Of a stretch of 64,000 nucleotides of DNA, positions 53,132 through 61,464 are shown piece after piece; position 1 is the stretch's first letter; each line of letters opens with the position of its first letter. This DNA is from Candidatus Aminicenantes bacterium UBA6228 (GTDB lineage: Bacteria > Acidobacteriota > Aminicenantia > Aminicenantales > Saccharicenantaceae): positions 1-64,000 of the forward strand of contig DJWO01000004.1 of the NCBI GenBank assembly GCA_002441005.1, given 5' to 3'. The notes under the pieces were generated by a model, which saw only the letters and a program-made list of their open reading frames with translations, was not told the DNA's origin and did not search any database. Position numbers and translations under genes: made by a program.

Positions 53132-53466
53132 TTAAAATTCCAGGCCAAAGAGATTACTCAGGCCGACTGGCGGGATCATATCGGCAAATTTGCTTCCGGC
53201 CTGAGCTCCAATGATCGAACCAAGGGCGATCATAGAGCTGGTTTGATATAAAGGTGACGGTGGCGATAGTAGATAATTGAGGTCACCACAGCTGCCAGTA
53301 TATTTATAAGTAAGCTTGTCCCGATAGCTTTATAAACAGAAAAAGAAAGGACCAGGGTCAACATCGGCACCACTACCATCACCCCACTGGCGCCCATTAT
53401 GCCAGTTAATATGCCGGCACCCGCTCCGATAAAGAGAATAATAATTATCCTGATAAAAGGAGACAT
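53132..53466 (-). pseudogene. TauE/SafE-type sulfite exporter gene, frameshifted and internally deleted
   Basis: The frame from 53466 begins like a TauE/SafE protein (IIIILFIGAGAGILTGIMGASGVMVVVPMLTL; YKAIGTSLLINILAAVVTSIIYYRHRHLYIKPAL). After the stop at 53230 a second frame continues the family C-terminus (SMIALGSIIGAQAGSKFADMIPP; LSNLFG) to a stop at 53132. Together they give about 118 residues against some 250 in intact relatives, so the middle half is lost. It is non-functional. Confidence 0.78.
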
Positions 53467-53701
53467 TTAATCACTTCCTTCGTGTTACTTTATAAAGAAG
53501 CTATCTTGAGAAACCAAAGATCTAATTTTGTTCATAATACCAGGCTTCCTGATTGTCCTGGCCATTTGGGCTTTAAGATTCCCTAAATGCACGATGCATA
53601 ATGTTTCCTTTTTTCGATGATATATTTTAGCAGACATCCCGTCAATCGGTTGTATCGGTCGGATTGGCTGACTGACTTTCCAGCCTGATCAGCTATTCAG
53701 T

Positions 53702-55036
53702 TCAGAGCCTTATTTTCTCTATTTTTTCCAGAAGTTCCAGCGGATCTCTGGCAAAACAGCGAATGATCGGCTCTTTGCCCACGTCACCCCGGTCATAGAT
53801 AAAATCAGGTGGCTGGTCCATCTTTTTTAAAATACTTTCCATCAGAAAATCGAGACTTTTCCCTTCCGCCTGCTTTAATCTGGGCGGCTCTTTTCTCCTG
53901 TCGAAAAAGACAACTTTAAAATTATTTTTCCTGGCCATTTCTACATAAGCCTGCGCATACCGTAGATTGGCACAGGCCCGAAGCTGGGGAAAATGTTTCA
54001 TCATAGCCAGAATCAATCTGGCCACATGCGAGGAGGCGCCAAACTGCGGCTCTCCTTTAAAAAGAATTTTTCCCCGGCTCTGGCTGATTCTGCCCGGAAA
54101 AGCAGCTACCTCTTCCACCCTTTCTGCCTGAGGAAGAGCATAGCCTATGTTCATCTGAACTTCAGGAATGAGTTCGACCGGATTAAGTTCAAGAACTTTT
54201 TCCGCCGCCTGGCGAAGCGAGGCCACCACTTGCCATCTTTCGGCCAGGCTGACTTTAATGAGTGTTGGCGACGAATAGGAATAGTCACCACCGCCCCTCG
54301 AAATAAAATAATTTTTCTCGAGAGCTACTTCCATTTCTTTTTCAGCAGCAAAAAAGGCCTCTTCGAACGGATAACCATTAGCTAGAAAGACTGTCAGTAA
54401 AGAAGAAAAAATACAGCCGGTTCCATGAACCTGCTTCTTGATTCTCGGCTTTTCCCAGACAAATATGTCCTGGCCGTCGAAGAAAACATCAACCGGCGCT
54501 CCCTTGAGGTGGCCGCCCTTAACAACGACTGCCCTGGGACCTAACCGGATCAATTCTTTAGCGCAGCTTTTAGCTTCATCCAGAGTCTTTATTTTTTTGC
54601 CGGTTAATAAAGATGCTTCTTCGAGGTTGGGTGTAAGAAGAGTGGTCAGAGGAAAAATCTTTTTTACCAGGCAGTTTAGTCCTTCCTCAGTTATGAGCTT
54701 TCGGCCATTTTTGGCGGCATATATGGGGTCAACTACAACCGGTCTCCCTTTGAGCTTTTTTAAGAATTTCGAAATCATTTCGATATAAGGCGAATCCCAC
54801 ACCACCCCGATTTTAACTCCATCGACAGAGACTTCCCCTTCTATGACTTTGAGCATGGAGGCGAATTGATCGAGCGGAATCGGCTGTATATCTCTGACTC
54901 CCTGAGGTCCCTGGACGACAAGACAGGTTGGAAGCGAAAGCCCATGGCAGCCCAGCGAAAAAAAGGTATCGAGGTCCTTGCTCACCCCGGCCCCAGAGGA
55001 GGGATCATAACCGGCAATGGTTAAAATATTTTTCAT
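53702..55036 (-). CDS. HMP-P kinase fused to ThiN-type thiamine phosphate synthase
   Basis: This 444-residue bifunctional protein of thiamine synthesis starts at MKNILTIAGYDPSSGAG. The longer frame upstream overlaps the Thi4 gene and is rejected; the ATG overlaps the Thi4 stop as ATGA. Residues 1 to about 265 form ThiD, which phosphorylates hydroxymethylpyrimidine phosphate (GYDPSSGAGVSKDL; VVVDPIYAAKNG; VKGGHLKG; HGTGCIFSS). From about 270 to the end is ThiN (EVQMNIGYALPQA; FGASSHVARLILAMMK; YDRGDVGKEPIIRCF), which joins the pyrimidine and thiazole phosphates and replaces ThiE. This fusion is known from archaea and several bacterial lineages. It is cytosolic and co-transcribed with Thi4. Confidence 0.92.
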   Translation of the reverse strand: MKNILTIAGYDPSSGAGVSKDLDTFFSLGCHGLSLPTCLVVQGPQGVRDIQPIPLDQFASMLKVIEGEVSVDGVKIGVVWDSPYIEMISKFLKKLKGRPVVVDPIYAAKNGRKLITEEGLNCLVKKIFPLTTLLTPNLEEASLLTGKKIKTLDEAKSCAKELIRLGPRAVVVKGGHLKGAPVDVFFDGQDIFVWEKPRIKKQVHGTGCIFSSLLTVFLANGYPFEEAFFAAEKEMEVALEKNYFISRGGGDYSYSSPTLIKVSLAERWQVVASLRQAAEKVLELNPVELIPEVQMNIGYALPQAERVEEVAAFPGRISQSRGKILFKGEPQFGASSHVARLILAMMKHFPQLRACANLRYAQAYVEMARKNNFKVVFFDRRKEPPRLKQAEGKSLDFLMESILKKMDQPPDFIYDRGDVGKEPIIRCFARDPLELLEKIEKIRL

Positions 55037-55821
55037 TTGCTTTTTTCTATCTGACTTTTTTCTATGATCAATTCGGCCACTTTGCGCCCCGAAAGCAACA
55101 TGCCACCAAAAATTGGGCCCATGCGGTAGGAGCCAAAAGTGGCATTGGCACTCATGCCGGTAACATAAAGGCCCGGATAGACTTCCCTGGTATTTTTCAG
55201 AGTTTGTGCCTCGCCCAGCTCTGCCCACATAGATTTTTCTCCCTCAGCTTTTCCGCTGGGCGTAAAAAGTCTGACATTCATTTTTCTTTCCAGAGCTTTT
55301 ACTACCTCAATCGGATGACCGGTGGCATCAATGACAAATCGGGCAAAAACAGTTAAGGGGTCAACATGAAGGCCTGCCATTTCTACCGATGTCCAGTTAA
55401 TGACAATCCCTGCCACTTTCTCCTGTCTGACAACAAGGTCCTCAACGCTCACTAGATTAAATATTTTTACGCCGGTTTTTATAGCCTGTAAACCGAGCCC
55501 ACAAACAGCTTCGATCGCCTCGGCCAGATAATAATCCACATTGTATTTTTTTGTTTTTATTTGAAGCTCATCCAGAATAGCCTTGCCTTCTTCCTGAACA
55601 ACGATCTGATTAAACATCATTCCACCGCCCCACATGCCCCCGCCGATGGACAGCTTCCTCTCAAAAACGGCCGTTTTTAATCCGGCCCTGGCCAGGTAGT
55701 AGGAAGCAACCAGACCGGAGGGCCCGGCTCCGCAGACCGCCACATCAATTTCGAGGCAGTTGAGGAGCTTTTCCGTATAGCTTTAGATAATCGCTTTAGA
55801 AACAATTCTTTCATCTATCAC
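55033..55821 (-). pseudogene. Thi4-type thiazole synthase gene with an in-frame TAA at codon 13
   Basis: The product resembles sulfide-dependent ADP-thiazole synthase (Thi4): GAGPSGLVASYYLARAGLKT, ERKLSIGGGMWGGGMMFN, VIDATGH with His in place of the yeast active-site Cys, and SYRMGPIFGGMLLSG. The expected start is GTG at 55821, with GGAGG 10 bases upstream, reading VIDERIVSKAII; the next codon is TAA (55783-55785), followed in frame by SYTEKLLNCLEIDVAVCGAGP. Family members have Glu or similar at that position. A GTG at 55743 could restart translation just before the Rossmann strand but lacks a ribosome site. It is either a nonsense mutation, a sequencing error, or internal initiation. Everything else in the gene looks intact, and the ThiD-ThiN gene overlaps its stop. 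Confidence 0.7.
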
Positions 55822-55836
55822 GGTGCTTAAACCTCC

Positions 55837-56230
55837 AGAGAAAATAGCGAGTGTATTGAGCTAATTCCCAATGTTCAGGCAGAAAGAGTGTCCACATAAA
55901 GTGGGGCTCTGCGTCTATCTGCCCTCAATAATGTTACTGTTTCCGACCGTGGCTTCAAGTTTGATGGTCGTTGACTTGTGCCTGAGCCAGCTAATAATCA
56001 TCAGGTCGAACCACCTGCCTGACGCAGTTTTGCGTGATGCAACCAATAGAGGAGTAATCTTGTTCTTTAAATCAAGTTAGCTAAAGATCGATAGTTATAC
56101 TCACGAGAAGTTAAAAAGGTTTCATAAGTACTCCGGGCAACAAAATGATAAACTTGGCCTGAAAAGAAAAAAACCCGGGGCCGGACACTTTTTATTAATT
56201 TTATATGACGGCGACTTGAGGAGGTGCAGA
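55837..56230. other. Divergent intergenic region between the thiamine and serine-hydrolase genes
   Basis: It must hold promoters for both directions. A TPP riboswitch would be expected before the thiamine genes, but the required CTGAGA and GGGTGC-type pairs were not found. A GAGGAGG serves the serine hydrolase. No gene is seen. Confidence 0.5.
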
Positions 56231-58108
56231 ATGGAAATAAAAGTAAGCACTGAAAAGTTAAGATGGAAAATAATGCCGGTGCTGGTGGTAGCTCAGCTTC
56301 TTATCCTGGCTGTAATTAACGGGCAAAGCACTATTCTCTCGATTCTCCCACCCCCAGCTCAAACAGAAAAAGCGGCCTTACCGGCGGCAAAAATTGATTT
56401 CCCGAAAACTCCGGCCGGCGAGAAAGCCCGGCTTTTCTGGGAGCCTTTTCTTCGGTCCGATACCCAGGGAGTCAAGAAGTTTTTCGAATCGAGCCTCCCA
56501 CCCGAAAAACTCAAAGAAAATCTTGCAGAAAAAAGAGCCGAACAGCTTCTAAATATCAGGCGTCAGCTGGGAGAAATAAGTTTACAGAAACTTCTAAGCT
56601 CCGGTCCTTTGGATGTGACCTTGATCGTCACTAACCTCAGCCAAGAATATTTCAAGCTGGAGCTGGACTTCAAGAAGAGCGGGAATGACTTGTTTCTAGA
56701 AAAATTCACCATAGATGAAGCCGGCCCAGAAGACCTGGCTCCTCCGCTGTCTGCACTCACTCTGCCAGAGACTATCCAGGGGTTTGAGCAGGAGATTGAA
56801 AAGGCGGCGCGGGATGACAGATTTTCAGGTGTAGTTCTGGTGGCTAAGGATTTCCAACCAATCTTTTTTAAGCCCTATGGACTGGCCAGTAAGGAATTTG
56901 AAGTTCCAAACCAGCTAGACACCCGATTTAATCTTGGTTCAATTAACAAAATATTTACTAAAGTTGCCATCGCCCAGCTGGTGGCTAAGGGCCAGCTCAC
57001 TCTTGATGACAAGCTGGGGAAGCTCCTACCTGATTATCCAAACCCGGAGGCTAAAGAAAAAGTCACTGTTCGGCAACTGGTCAACATGACTTCTGGAATC
57101 GGCGATTTCTTTGGGCCTGAATTTAGAGATACACCAAAGGATATGATCAGGCATAATCGTGATTACCTTATATTTTTTGCCAGTAAGCCTCTGGCCTTTG
57201 AGCCGGGAAGCAGAGAGATGTATTCGAACGGAGGATATGTCGTCCTGGGAGAAATCATCAGTGCTGTCTCTAAGATGGATTATTATGACTATATAAAGCG
57301 AAACATCTTTGAGCCTGCCGGAATGAAAGATTCGGGTTGGTTTCAGGCTGATGTGCCGGTTAAAAATGTAGCTGAAGGATATACCAGACAACTGGAAGAA
57401 GAGGGCCAGGGCGAGCCAGAAAAACACGGCGATAAACAGGAGCAGAAAGGGGATAAGGCACAGATTGGAGATAAAGAAAAAGACGGACAACCTCAAGCCG
57501 GGACAGCAAAAGGAAGGCCAGCTTTCGACAGGCAAAAACAGGGCTGGCGAAAAAATATTTATACGAGGCCAGGCAGAGGCAGTGCAGCTGGCGGCGGTTA
57601 TGCTACGGCTGAAGATCTGCTGAAGTTTGCCCATGCTCTCTACGGTTGTAAGCTTTTAAGTGAAGCCTGGACCAACTGGATTTTTACAGGTATAGAGCCA
57701 CCGCTAAAAGATGAAAACGGAAAAAATCCAGAGAGACTGAAAGAACAAAATCAGGCTATAAGCGCGGATAGTAATGAATTCTATCGAAAATCTCTGGAGA
57801 GCAGCCAGAAGCAAGAAGCCTTTTCTGACAGCAAAAATGACAAGGAATTGATAACAGAGCCGGCTGGAAGAGAAAAGTCGGCGGCGAAATCTGCGCCAGT
57901 CGAGACCGGCCGGAACACGATAGACAGAAGCCACTGGGGGATTGGTATTGCCGGCGGAGCACCCGGGATAAATGCAATGCTTGAGATGGATGGGCAGACA
58001 GGATACACAGTTATTGTCCTGGCCAATTATGATCCGCCAGCTGCCCGTGATATCGCTCAGATGATCAGAAGATATTTAAAAGCAGTTAAAAATGGGGACA
58101 CCCTATAA
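56231..58108 (+). CDS. Exported serine hydrolase of the class C beta-lactamase/penicillin-binding type
   Basis: This 625-residue protein starts at MEIKVSTEK, with GAGGAGG 6 bases upstream. It has a signal anchor (about 15-33), a DUF3887-like or lipocalin-like N-terminal region (about 50-165), and a beta-lactamase domain. Catalytic motifs are SINK (Ser237, Lys240), YSN (Tyr331, Asn333) and HWG (His568). Two charged, low-complexity inserts (Lys/Gln/Gly-rich near 390-430; Glu/Lys/Ser-rich near 500-555) interrupt the domain. It probably hydrolyses peptides or esters in the periplasm; antibiotic resistance is not implied. The last residues Asn-Gly-Asp-Thr-Leu and the stop TAA come from a family D repeat. 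Confidence 0.88.
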   Translation: MEIKVSTEKLRWKIMPVLVVAQLLILAVINGQSTILSILPPPAQTEKAALPAAKIDFPKTPAGEKARLFWEPFLRSDTQGVKKFFESSLPPEKLKENLAEKRAEQLLNIRRQLGEISLQKLLSSGPLDVTLIVTNLSQEYFKLELDFKKSGNDLFLEKFTIDEAGPEDLAPPLSALTLPETIQGFEQEIEKAARDDRFSGVVLVAKDFQPIFFKPYGLASKEFEVPNQLDTRFNLGSINKIFTKVAIAQLVAKGQLTLDDKLGKLLPDYPNPEAKEKVTVRQLVNMTSGIGDFFGPEFRDTPKDMIRHNRDYLIFFASKPLAFEPGSREMYSNGGYVVLGEIISAVSKMDYYDYIKRNIFEPAGMKDSGWFQADVPVKNVAEGYTRQLEEEGQGEPEKHGDKQEQKGDKAQIGDKEKDGQPQAGTAKGRPAFDRQKQGWRKNIYTRPGRGSAAGGGYATAEDLLKFAHALYGCKLLSEAWTNWIFTGIEPPLKDENGKNPERLKEQNQAISADSNEFYRKSLESSQKQEAFSDSKNDKELITEPAGREKSAAKSAPVETGRNTIDRSHWGIGIAGGAPGINAMLEMDGQTGYTVIVLANYDPPAARDIAQMIRRYLKAVKNGDTL

Positions 58109-58190
58109 TTACCCCATTTTTTTTTACGTATATTAGATTCAGAAAATAGATTCTGAAAAAATTAGGGATAGGAGAGGGTGTCCCTTTTTT
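58088..58190. repeat. Family D inverted pair supplying a stop codon
   Basis: GGGGACACCCTATAATTACC (58093-58112) and the inverted arm AGGAGAGGGTGTCCC (58170-58184) bound a unit of about 100 bases. A small stem, TTCAG/CTGAA, sits between. The left arm contains the TAA stop of the serine hydrolase. A second D copy is at 36991-37023 after nikR. Confidence 0.72.
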
Positions 58191-58231
58191 ATTCTTGACC
58201 TGATAAATTATTTTAAGGAAAATCATAGGAC

Positions 58232-58678
58232 ATGCTTGATATTAATTCGATTCTTCCAGCCGAAGCCATGGGAATTGGCCGGCAATCAGATAAGCCGGGA
58301 CATTTGTTGCTGCCCCTGGCACCCAACATCAATGATAAAGGAACCGCTTTCGCCGGTTCTATTTTCTCGCTGGCTGTTCTATCGGGCTATGAGATAGCTC
58401 TGGAGAGATCAAACCAGTTGAACCTGTCAGGTAATTTGTTTCTCCTGTCTTCACACATCACCTATCACCAGCCAGGCCTTTCGGACCTCATTGCTCAGGG
58501 CCGAATTATTGATGACCTTAAGCCGACCAAAAAGGCCAACTGGAAAATGCGGATTGAAGTTGAAGTGGTTGAGGCTCAAAGCCAGAGTTTGTGCGCCACC
58601 TTCGATGGGCTTTACGTCCTTCAGGTTGAAAATGAGTTCAATAATCAGCCTGAACCGGATAAGTCAGAGGTGGTATAA
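58232..58678 (+). CDS. YiiD C-terminal-type hotdog thioesterase
   Basis: This 148-residue protein matches the thioesterase-like domain found at the C-terminus of YiiD: HLLLPLAPNINDKGTAFAGSIFSLAVLSGYEIA is the central helix region, followed by beta strands (SSHITYHQPG; DLIAQGRIID; MRIEVEVVEAQ; CATFDGLYVL). It should hydrolyse an acyl-CoA or acyl-ACP in the cytosol. An AAGGA lies upstream of the ATG. It precedes an ABC transporter pair by 74 bases on the same strand, and an operon is likely. The substrate is unknown. Confidence 0.78.
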   Translation: MLDINSILPAEAMGIGRQSDKPGHLLLPLAPNINDKGTAFAGSIFSLAVLSGYEIALERSNQLNLSGNLFLLSSHITYHQPGLSDLIAQGRIIDDLKPTKKANWKMRIEVEVVEAQSQSLCATFDGLYVLQVENEFNNQPEPDKSEVV

Positions 58679-58752
58679 TCAAACTGATTTTCTAACGCCA
58701 GAGATAAAAGCGCGAGAATATAAAGAAGATATAAAAGGGCAGGCCCCGGCAG

Positions 58753-59730
58753 ATGACTGACAGCAAAGATTCAATAATTGAGGTTACAGATTTAACCAAA
58801 TATTATGAGAACTTGCTGGCGGTTGATCATATTAGGTTTGAGGTTAAAAAGGGGGAGGGTTTTGGCTTTCTTGGTCCAAATGGAGCAGGGAAAACGACGA
58901 CGATTAGAATGCTTACCGGCCTGTCCAGGCCAACCAGCGGAAGAGCCTCCATCCTGGGTTTTGACATCAACCAGCACCTGGTGGCAATCAAGCATCACAT
59001 CGGGGTCGTGCCCGAAATTTCTAACCTCTATGATGAGCTGTCTGCTCTTGATAACCTGTTATTTATGGCCAGGCTTTATGGCGTTCCCCGTGATCAGCGC
59101 CGAGAAAGAGCCGAGGAATTATTAAAGATTTTTGGCCTTGATGACCGTAAGGACAGCCTTTTCGGAACTTTATCACGTGGAATGAAGCGTGCCCTGACCA
59201 TAGCGGCGGCTCTGATTCATAAGCCTGAGATATTATTCCTTGATGAACCGACAGTTGGTCTTGATGTTGTGGCGGCGAGGTCTCTGCGCAATTTGATTTC
59301 CAATCTTCATCAGCAAGGAATAACCATCTTTCTGACCACCCATTATTTAGAAGAAGCGGATCTCCTCTGCGACCGGATGGCTATTCTGGTTAAAGGGCAG
59401 ATCATAAAAATTGATTCTCCTCAGGCGCTAAAAGCCCTGGCTCAGGAAGAATCAGTTATCGAATTTTCTTTTGGAGGGGAGGTATCAGCTTTTCTGAAGA
59501 GCTTAGCCGCCAGACTATCGGCAGTCAGGATCGTTGCCGCCGACCTTAATAAAGTGCGCGTCTATGGCGGTGTACCTGCCTCAATTTATACTGAGGTATG
59601 TAAATTTGCTGAGGAATCCCATCTTGAGATCCTGGCGGTAAACACCATCAGGCCAAGTCTCGAAGATGCTTTTATCAAAATCACTGGTTTGAGCCCGACG
59701 GTTATGGCCATGGAAAAGGGAGCGAAATAA
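58753..59730 (+). CDS. ABC transporter ATP-binding protein (ABC-2 exporter type)
   Basis: This 325-residue ATPase has Walker A GPNGAGKT (41-48), signature LSRGMKRALTIAAALI, Walker B ILFLDEPTVGLDV and switch His in LTTHYLEEADLLCDRM. It resembles the CcmA/daunorubicin-resistance class. A C-terminal region of about 90 residues with beta strands (VIEFSFGGEVSAFL; VRVYGGVPASIYTEV) and LEDAFIKITG is typical of this class. The permease gene starts one base after its stop, so the two proteins form one exporter or lipid/polysaccharide transporter. The substrate is unknown. Confidence 0.92.
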   Translation: MTDSKDSIIEVTDLTKYYENLLAVDHIRFEVKKGEGFGFLGPNGAGKTTTIRMLTGLSRPTSGRASILGFDINQHLVAIKHHIGVVPEISNLYDELSALDNLLFMARLYGVPRDQRRERAEELLKIFGLDDRKDSLFGTLSRGMKRALTIAAALIHKPEILFLDEPTVGLDVVAARSLRNLISNLHQQGITIFLTTHYLEEADLLCDRMAILVKGQIIKIDSPQALKALAQEESVIEFSFGGEVSAFLKSLAARLSAVRIVAADLNKVRVYGGVPASIYTEVCKFAEESHLEILAVNTIRPSLEDAFIKITGLSPTVMAMEKGAK

Positions 59731-59731
59731 G

Positions 59732-60460
59732 ATGCGGCGGGATAACTGGAGAGGCATTTACTGGATCGCCTGGAAGGATATGAAGACCTACTATTTGAAG
59801 CCTCCCGCCATCAGCTGGGGAATTATTTTTCCGGTGACCTGGATTCTGGCTTTTTATTTAAGAAATCCTCAGAGCTTTCAAGAATTAATTCCCGGGCTTA
59901 TAGCCATGACCATGTTATTCAGCACGACGGCGGCCGAAGCGGTAGTGATTAATTTCGAACTCAGGCTTGGCTCGCTGGAAAGGCTGCTTTTAGCGCCGGT
60001 TAGCCTGCCCTCGGTCTTGCTGGGAAAGGTAGTAGGAGGCGCCATCTTTGGACTCTTGATGGCCATGATCGTGACGGGAGGCTGCGTTCTCTTTTTAGGC
60101 GTCCGCCCAGACTTTCTCTACCTTATTTTAATTGGTCTCCCTTCCCTGCTGGCTTTTTCTTCACTCGGGGCACTGTTATGCGTTATGGTCAAAGAGGTGT
60201 TTGAAGCACAAGCTCTACTTAATATTCCACGCTTTATTATGATTTTTCTCTGCGGTGTTGTTTATCCTGTATCAGCTATGCCCAGGGGCTTACAATATGT
60301 AGCGTGTTTGATGCCGCTGACCTATACGGTTGACGGGCTACAGCATTCCTTTTCGGCTGTATCGAGCACTATGATTTTTACAGACACCCTGGTCCTTCTT
60401 GGATTTTTTATTATCTTTTTCTTCCCGGCAGTCCACATCCTGGCCCGAAAGTTCCAATAA
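59732..60460 (+). CDS. ABC-2 type transporter permease
   Basis: This 242-residue membrane protein has six predicted transmembrane helices in the ABC-2 arrangement. Visible features are the IAWKDMKTYYLKPP amphipathic start, ELRLGSLERLLLAPVSLPSVLLGKVVGGAIFG coupling helix region, and the late motif GVVYPVSAMPRGLQYVACLMPLTYTVDGL, characteristic of drug or polysaccharide exporters. GGGAG lies before the ATG. It works with the ATPase encoded immediately upstream. The next gene runs the opposite way. Confidence 0.9.
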   Translation: MRRDNWRGIYWIAWKDMKTYYLKPPAISWGIIFPVTWILAFYLRNPQSFQELIPGLIAMTMLFSTTAAEAVVINFELRLGSLERLLLAPVSLPSVLLGKVVGGAIFGLLMAMIVTGGCVLFLGVRPDFLYLILIGLPSLLAFSSLGALLCVMVKEVFEAQALLNIPRFIMIFLCGVVYPVSAMPRGLQYVACLMPLTYTVDGLQHSFSAVSSTMIFTDTLVLLGFFIIFFFPAVHILARKFQ

Positions 60461-60503
60461 ACCGCTAAACCCAGTGATTATGTCGGCCAGTCATGATTAG
60501 GTA

Positions 60504-61371
60504 TCAATAGGGCGGATTGAAACTTACCCTAAACCTCTTGACCATCAAGACCCCATCCTGCCTCGTTTCCACCGTGTAAAGCTTACCGTTTTTCCAGACC
60601 GAGTCTCGATTTAAGTTAATTGCTATGGGCATTTTAGCCAGATACTTCCCCTCTTCATCAAAAAGATCAAAATAGAACGTCGGCCTGAGGATATTATACT
60701 CTGTTTTGGCAGCCATATCCGGGGGCTGTTCAGCCAGTGTCATAATTGGCTCGAAATTTGAATTATACTTTCTTAAAACCTTTCCACCGATTGGAGGAGG
60801 TGCAAAGATTTCTAACCCTATAAGATTTCCCTGCTGATCTATTTTGACCGGCTGAGCGGGATCGTCTGTTTTCCAGTTAGCTCTCTGCCTGAGAAATCGC
60901 CCATCAAGAGAAAAGTATAAAAAATGCTGAGTGACGTAATCCTGAACGACAAGTTCGTTATCAGCTGTGATCTGGAGGAAGCGAGGCCTCTGCATTTCGC
61001 CCGGCCCTTGCCCTCTCCCTCCTATGCTTCTTAAATATTCGCCGTCCTGACTGAAAACTCTTACCTCTGCCGCCCGGCCGTCCAGAACATAAATATGGCC
61101 GTTATCATCTACATCAAGACCATCTATCGCCGAAAAGATATATTGATCTGATTTATCGGCTGAGCCAATCTGCAACCCTTCTTCAAAAGAAATTATGTCT
61201 TTTTTATATATTGGCCGCGCAGGATTTCTAACAACTGTTATTCTTTTCTCATCTTTTATGCTGCTTCTCCAGGCTGATTCCTGCTGCCTGCAGCCCCGTA
61301 GCATTAAACAAGATAAACGATAAGATTAAGGATGGAGTGACAAAGGCAGGGGCGTAAAATCTAGCTTTCAT
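60504..61371 (-). pseudogene. 6-bladed beta-propeller lipoprotein gene with a G-run frameshift
   Basis: The body of the protein (residues before VVRNPARPIYKKDI through VSFNPPY) is an intact propeller: NGHIYVLDGRAAEVRVFSQDGEYL, GGRGQGPGEMQRPRFL, FDEEGKYLAKM. Its first start, MLRGCRQQES, follows no signal peptide. In another frame ATG at 61371 gives MKARFYAPAFVTPSLILSFILFNATG, a signal peptide. Removing one G from the four at 61294-61297 would join the two as NATGCRQQES, a proper lipobox. The gene was therefore a lipoprotein and now carries a one-base insertion, or the run varies in length. The intact neighbour (61465-62448) has the normal layout. Confidence 0.72.
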
Positions 61372-61464
61372 TTTACTGCCTATAATTTAGCTGGCTTGAT
61401 ATAACCTCAGGCCAGCTTTATCGTTTGCTCCTTGCCTTGTTATCAAGGCCCAAAGTCCTCTGGC

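Noticed and set aside
55037..55228. 64-codon N-terminal extension of ThiD-ThiN
   Set aside because: It overlaps the Thi4 gene in another frame; ThiD proteins start at MKNILTIAGYD, as here.
55837..56100. Possible TPP riboswitch before the thiamine genes (GACCTGAT and TTAGCTGGC on the minus strand)
   Set aside because: The strings resemble part of a thi-box, but the CTGAGA and the conserved flanking stems are missing, so no riboswitch is called.
16454..58190. Repeats considered as a CRISPR array
   Set aside because: They are spread over 40 kb, alternate in orientation and lie at gene ends, with no regular spacers and no cas genes.
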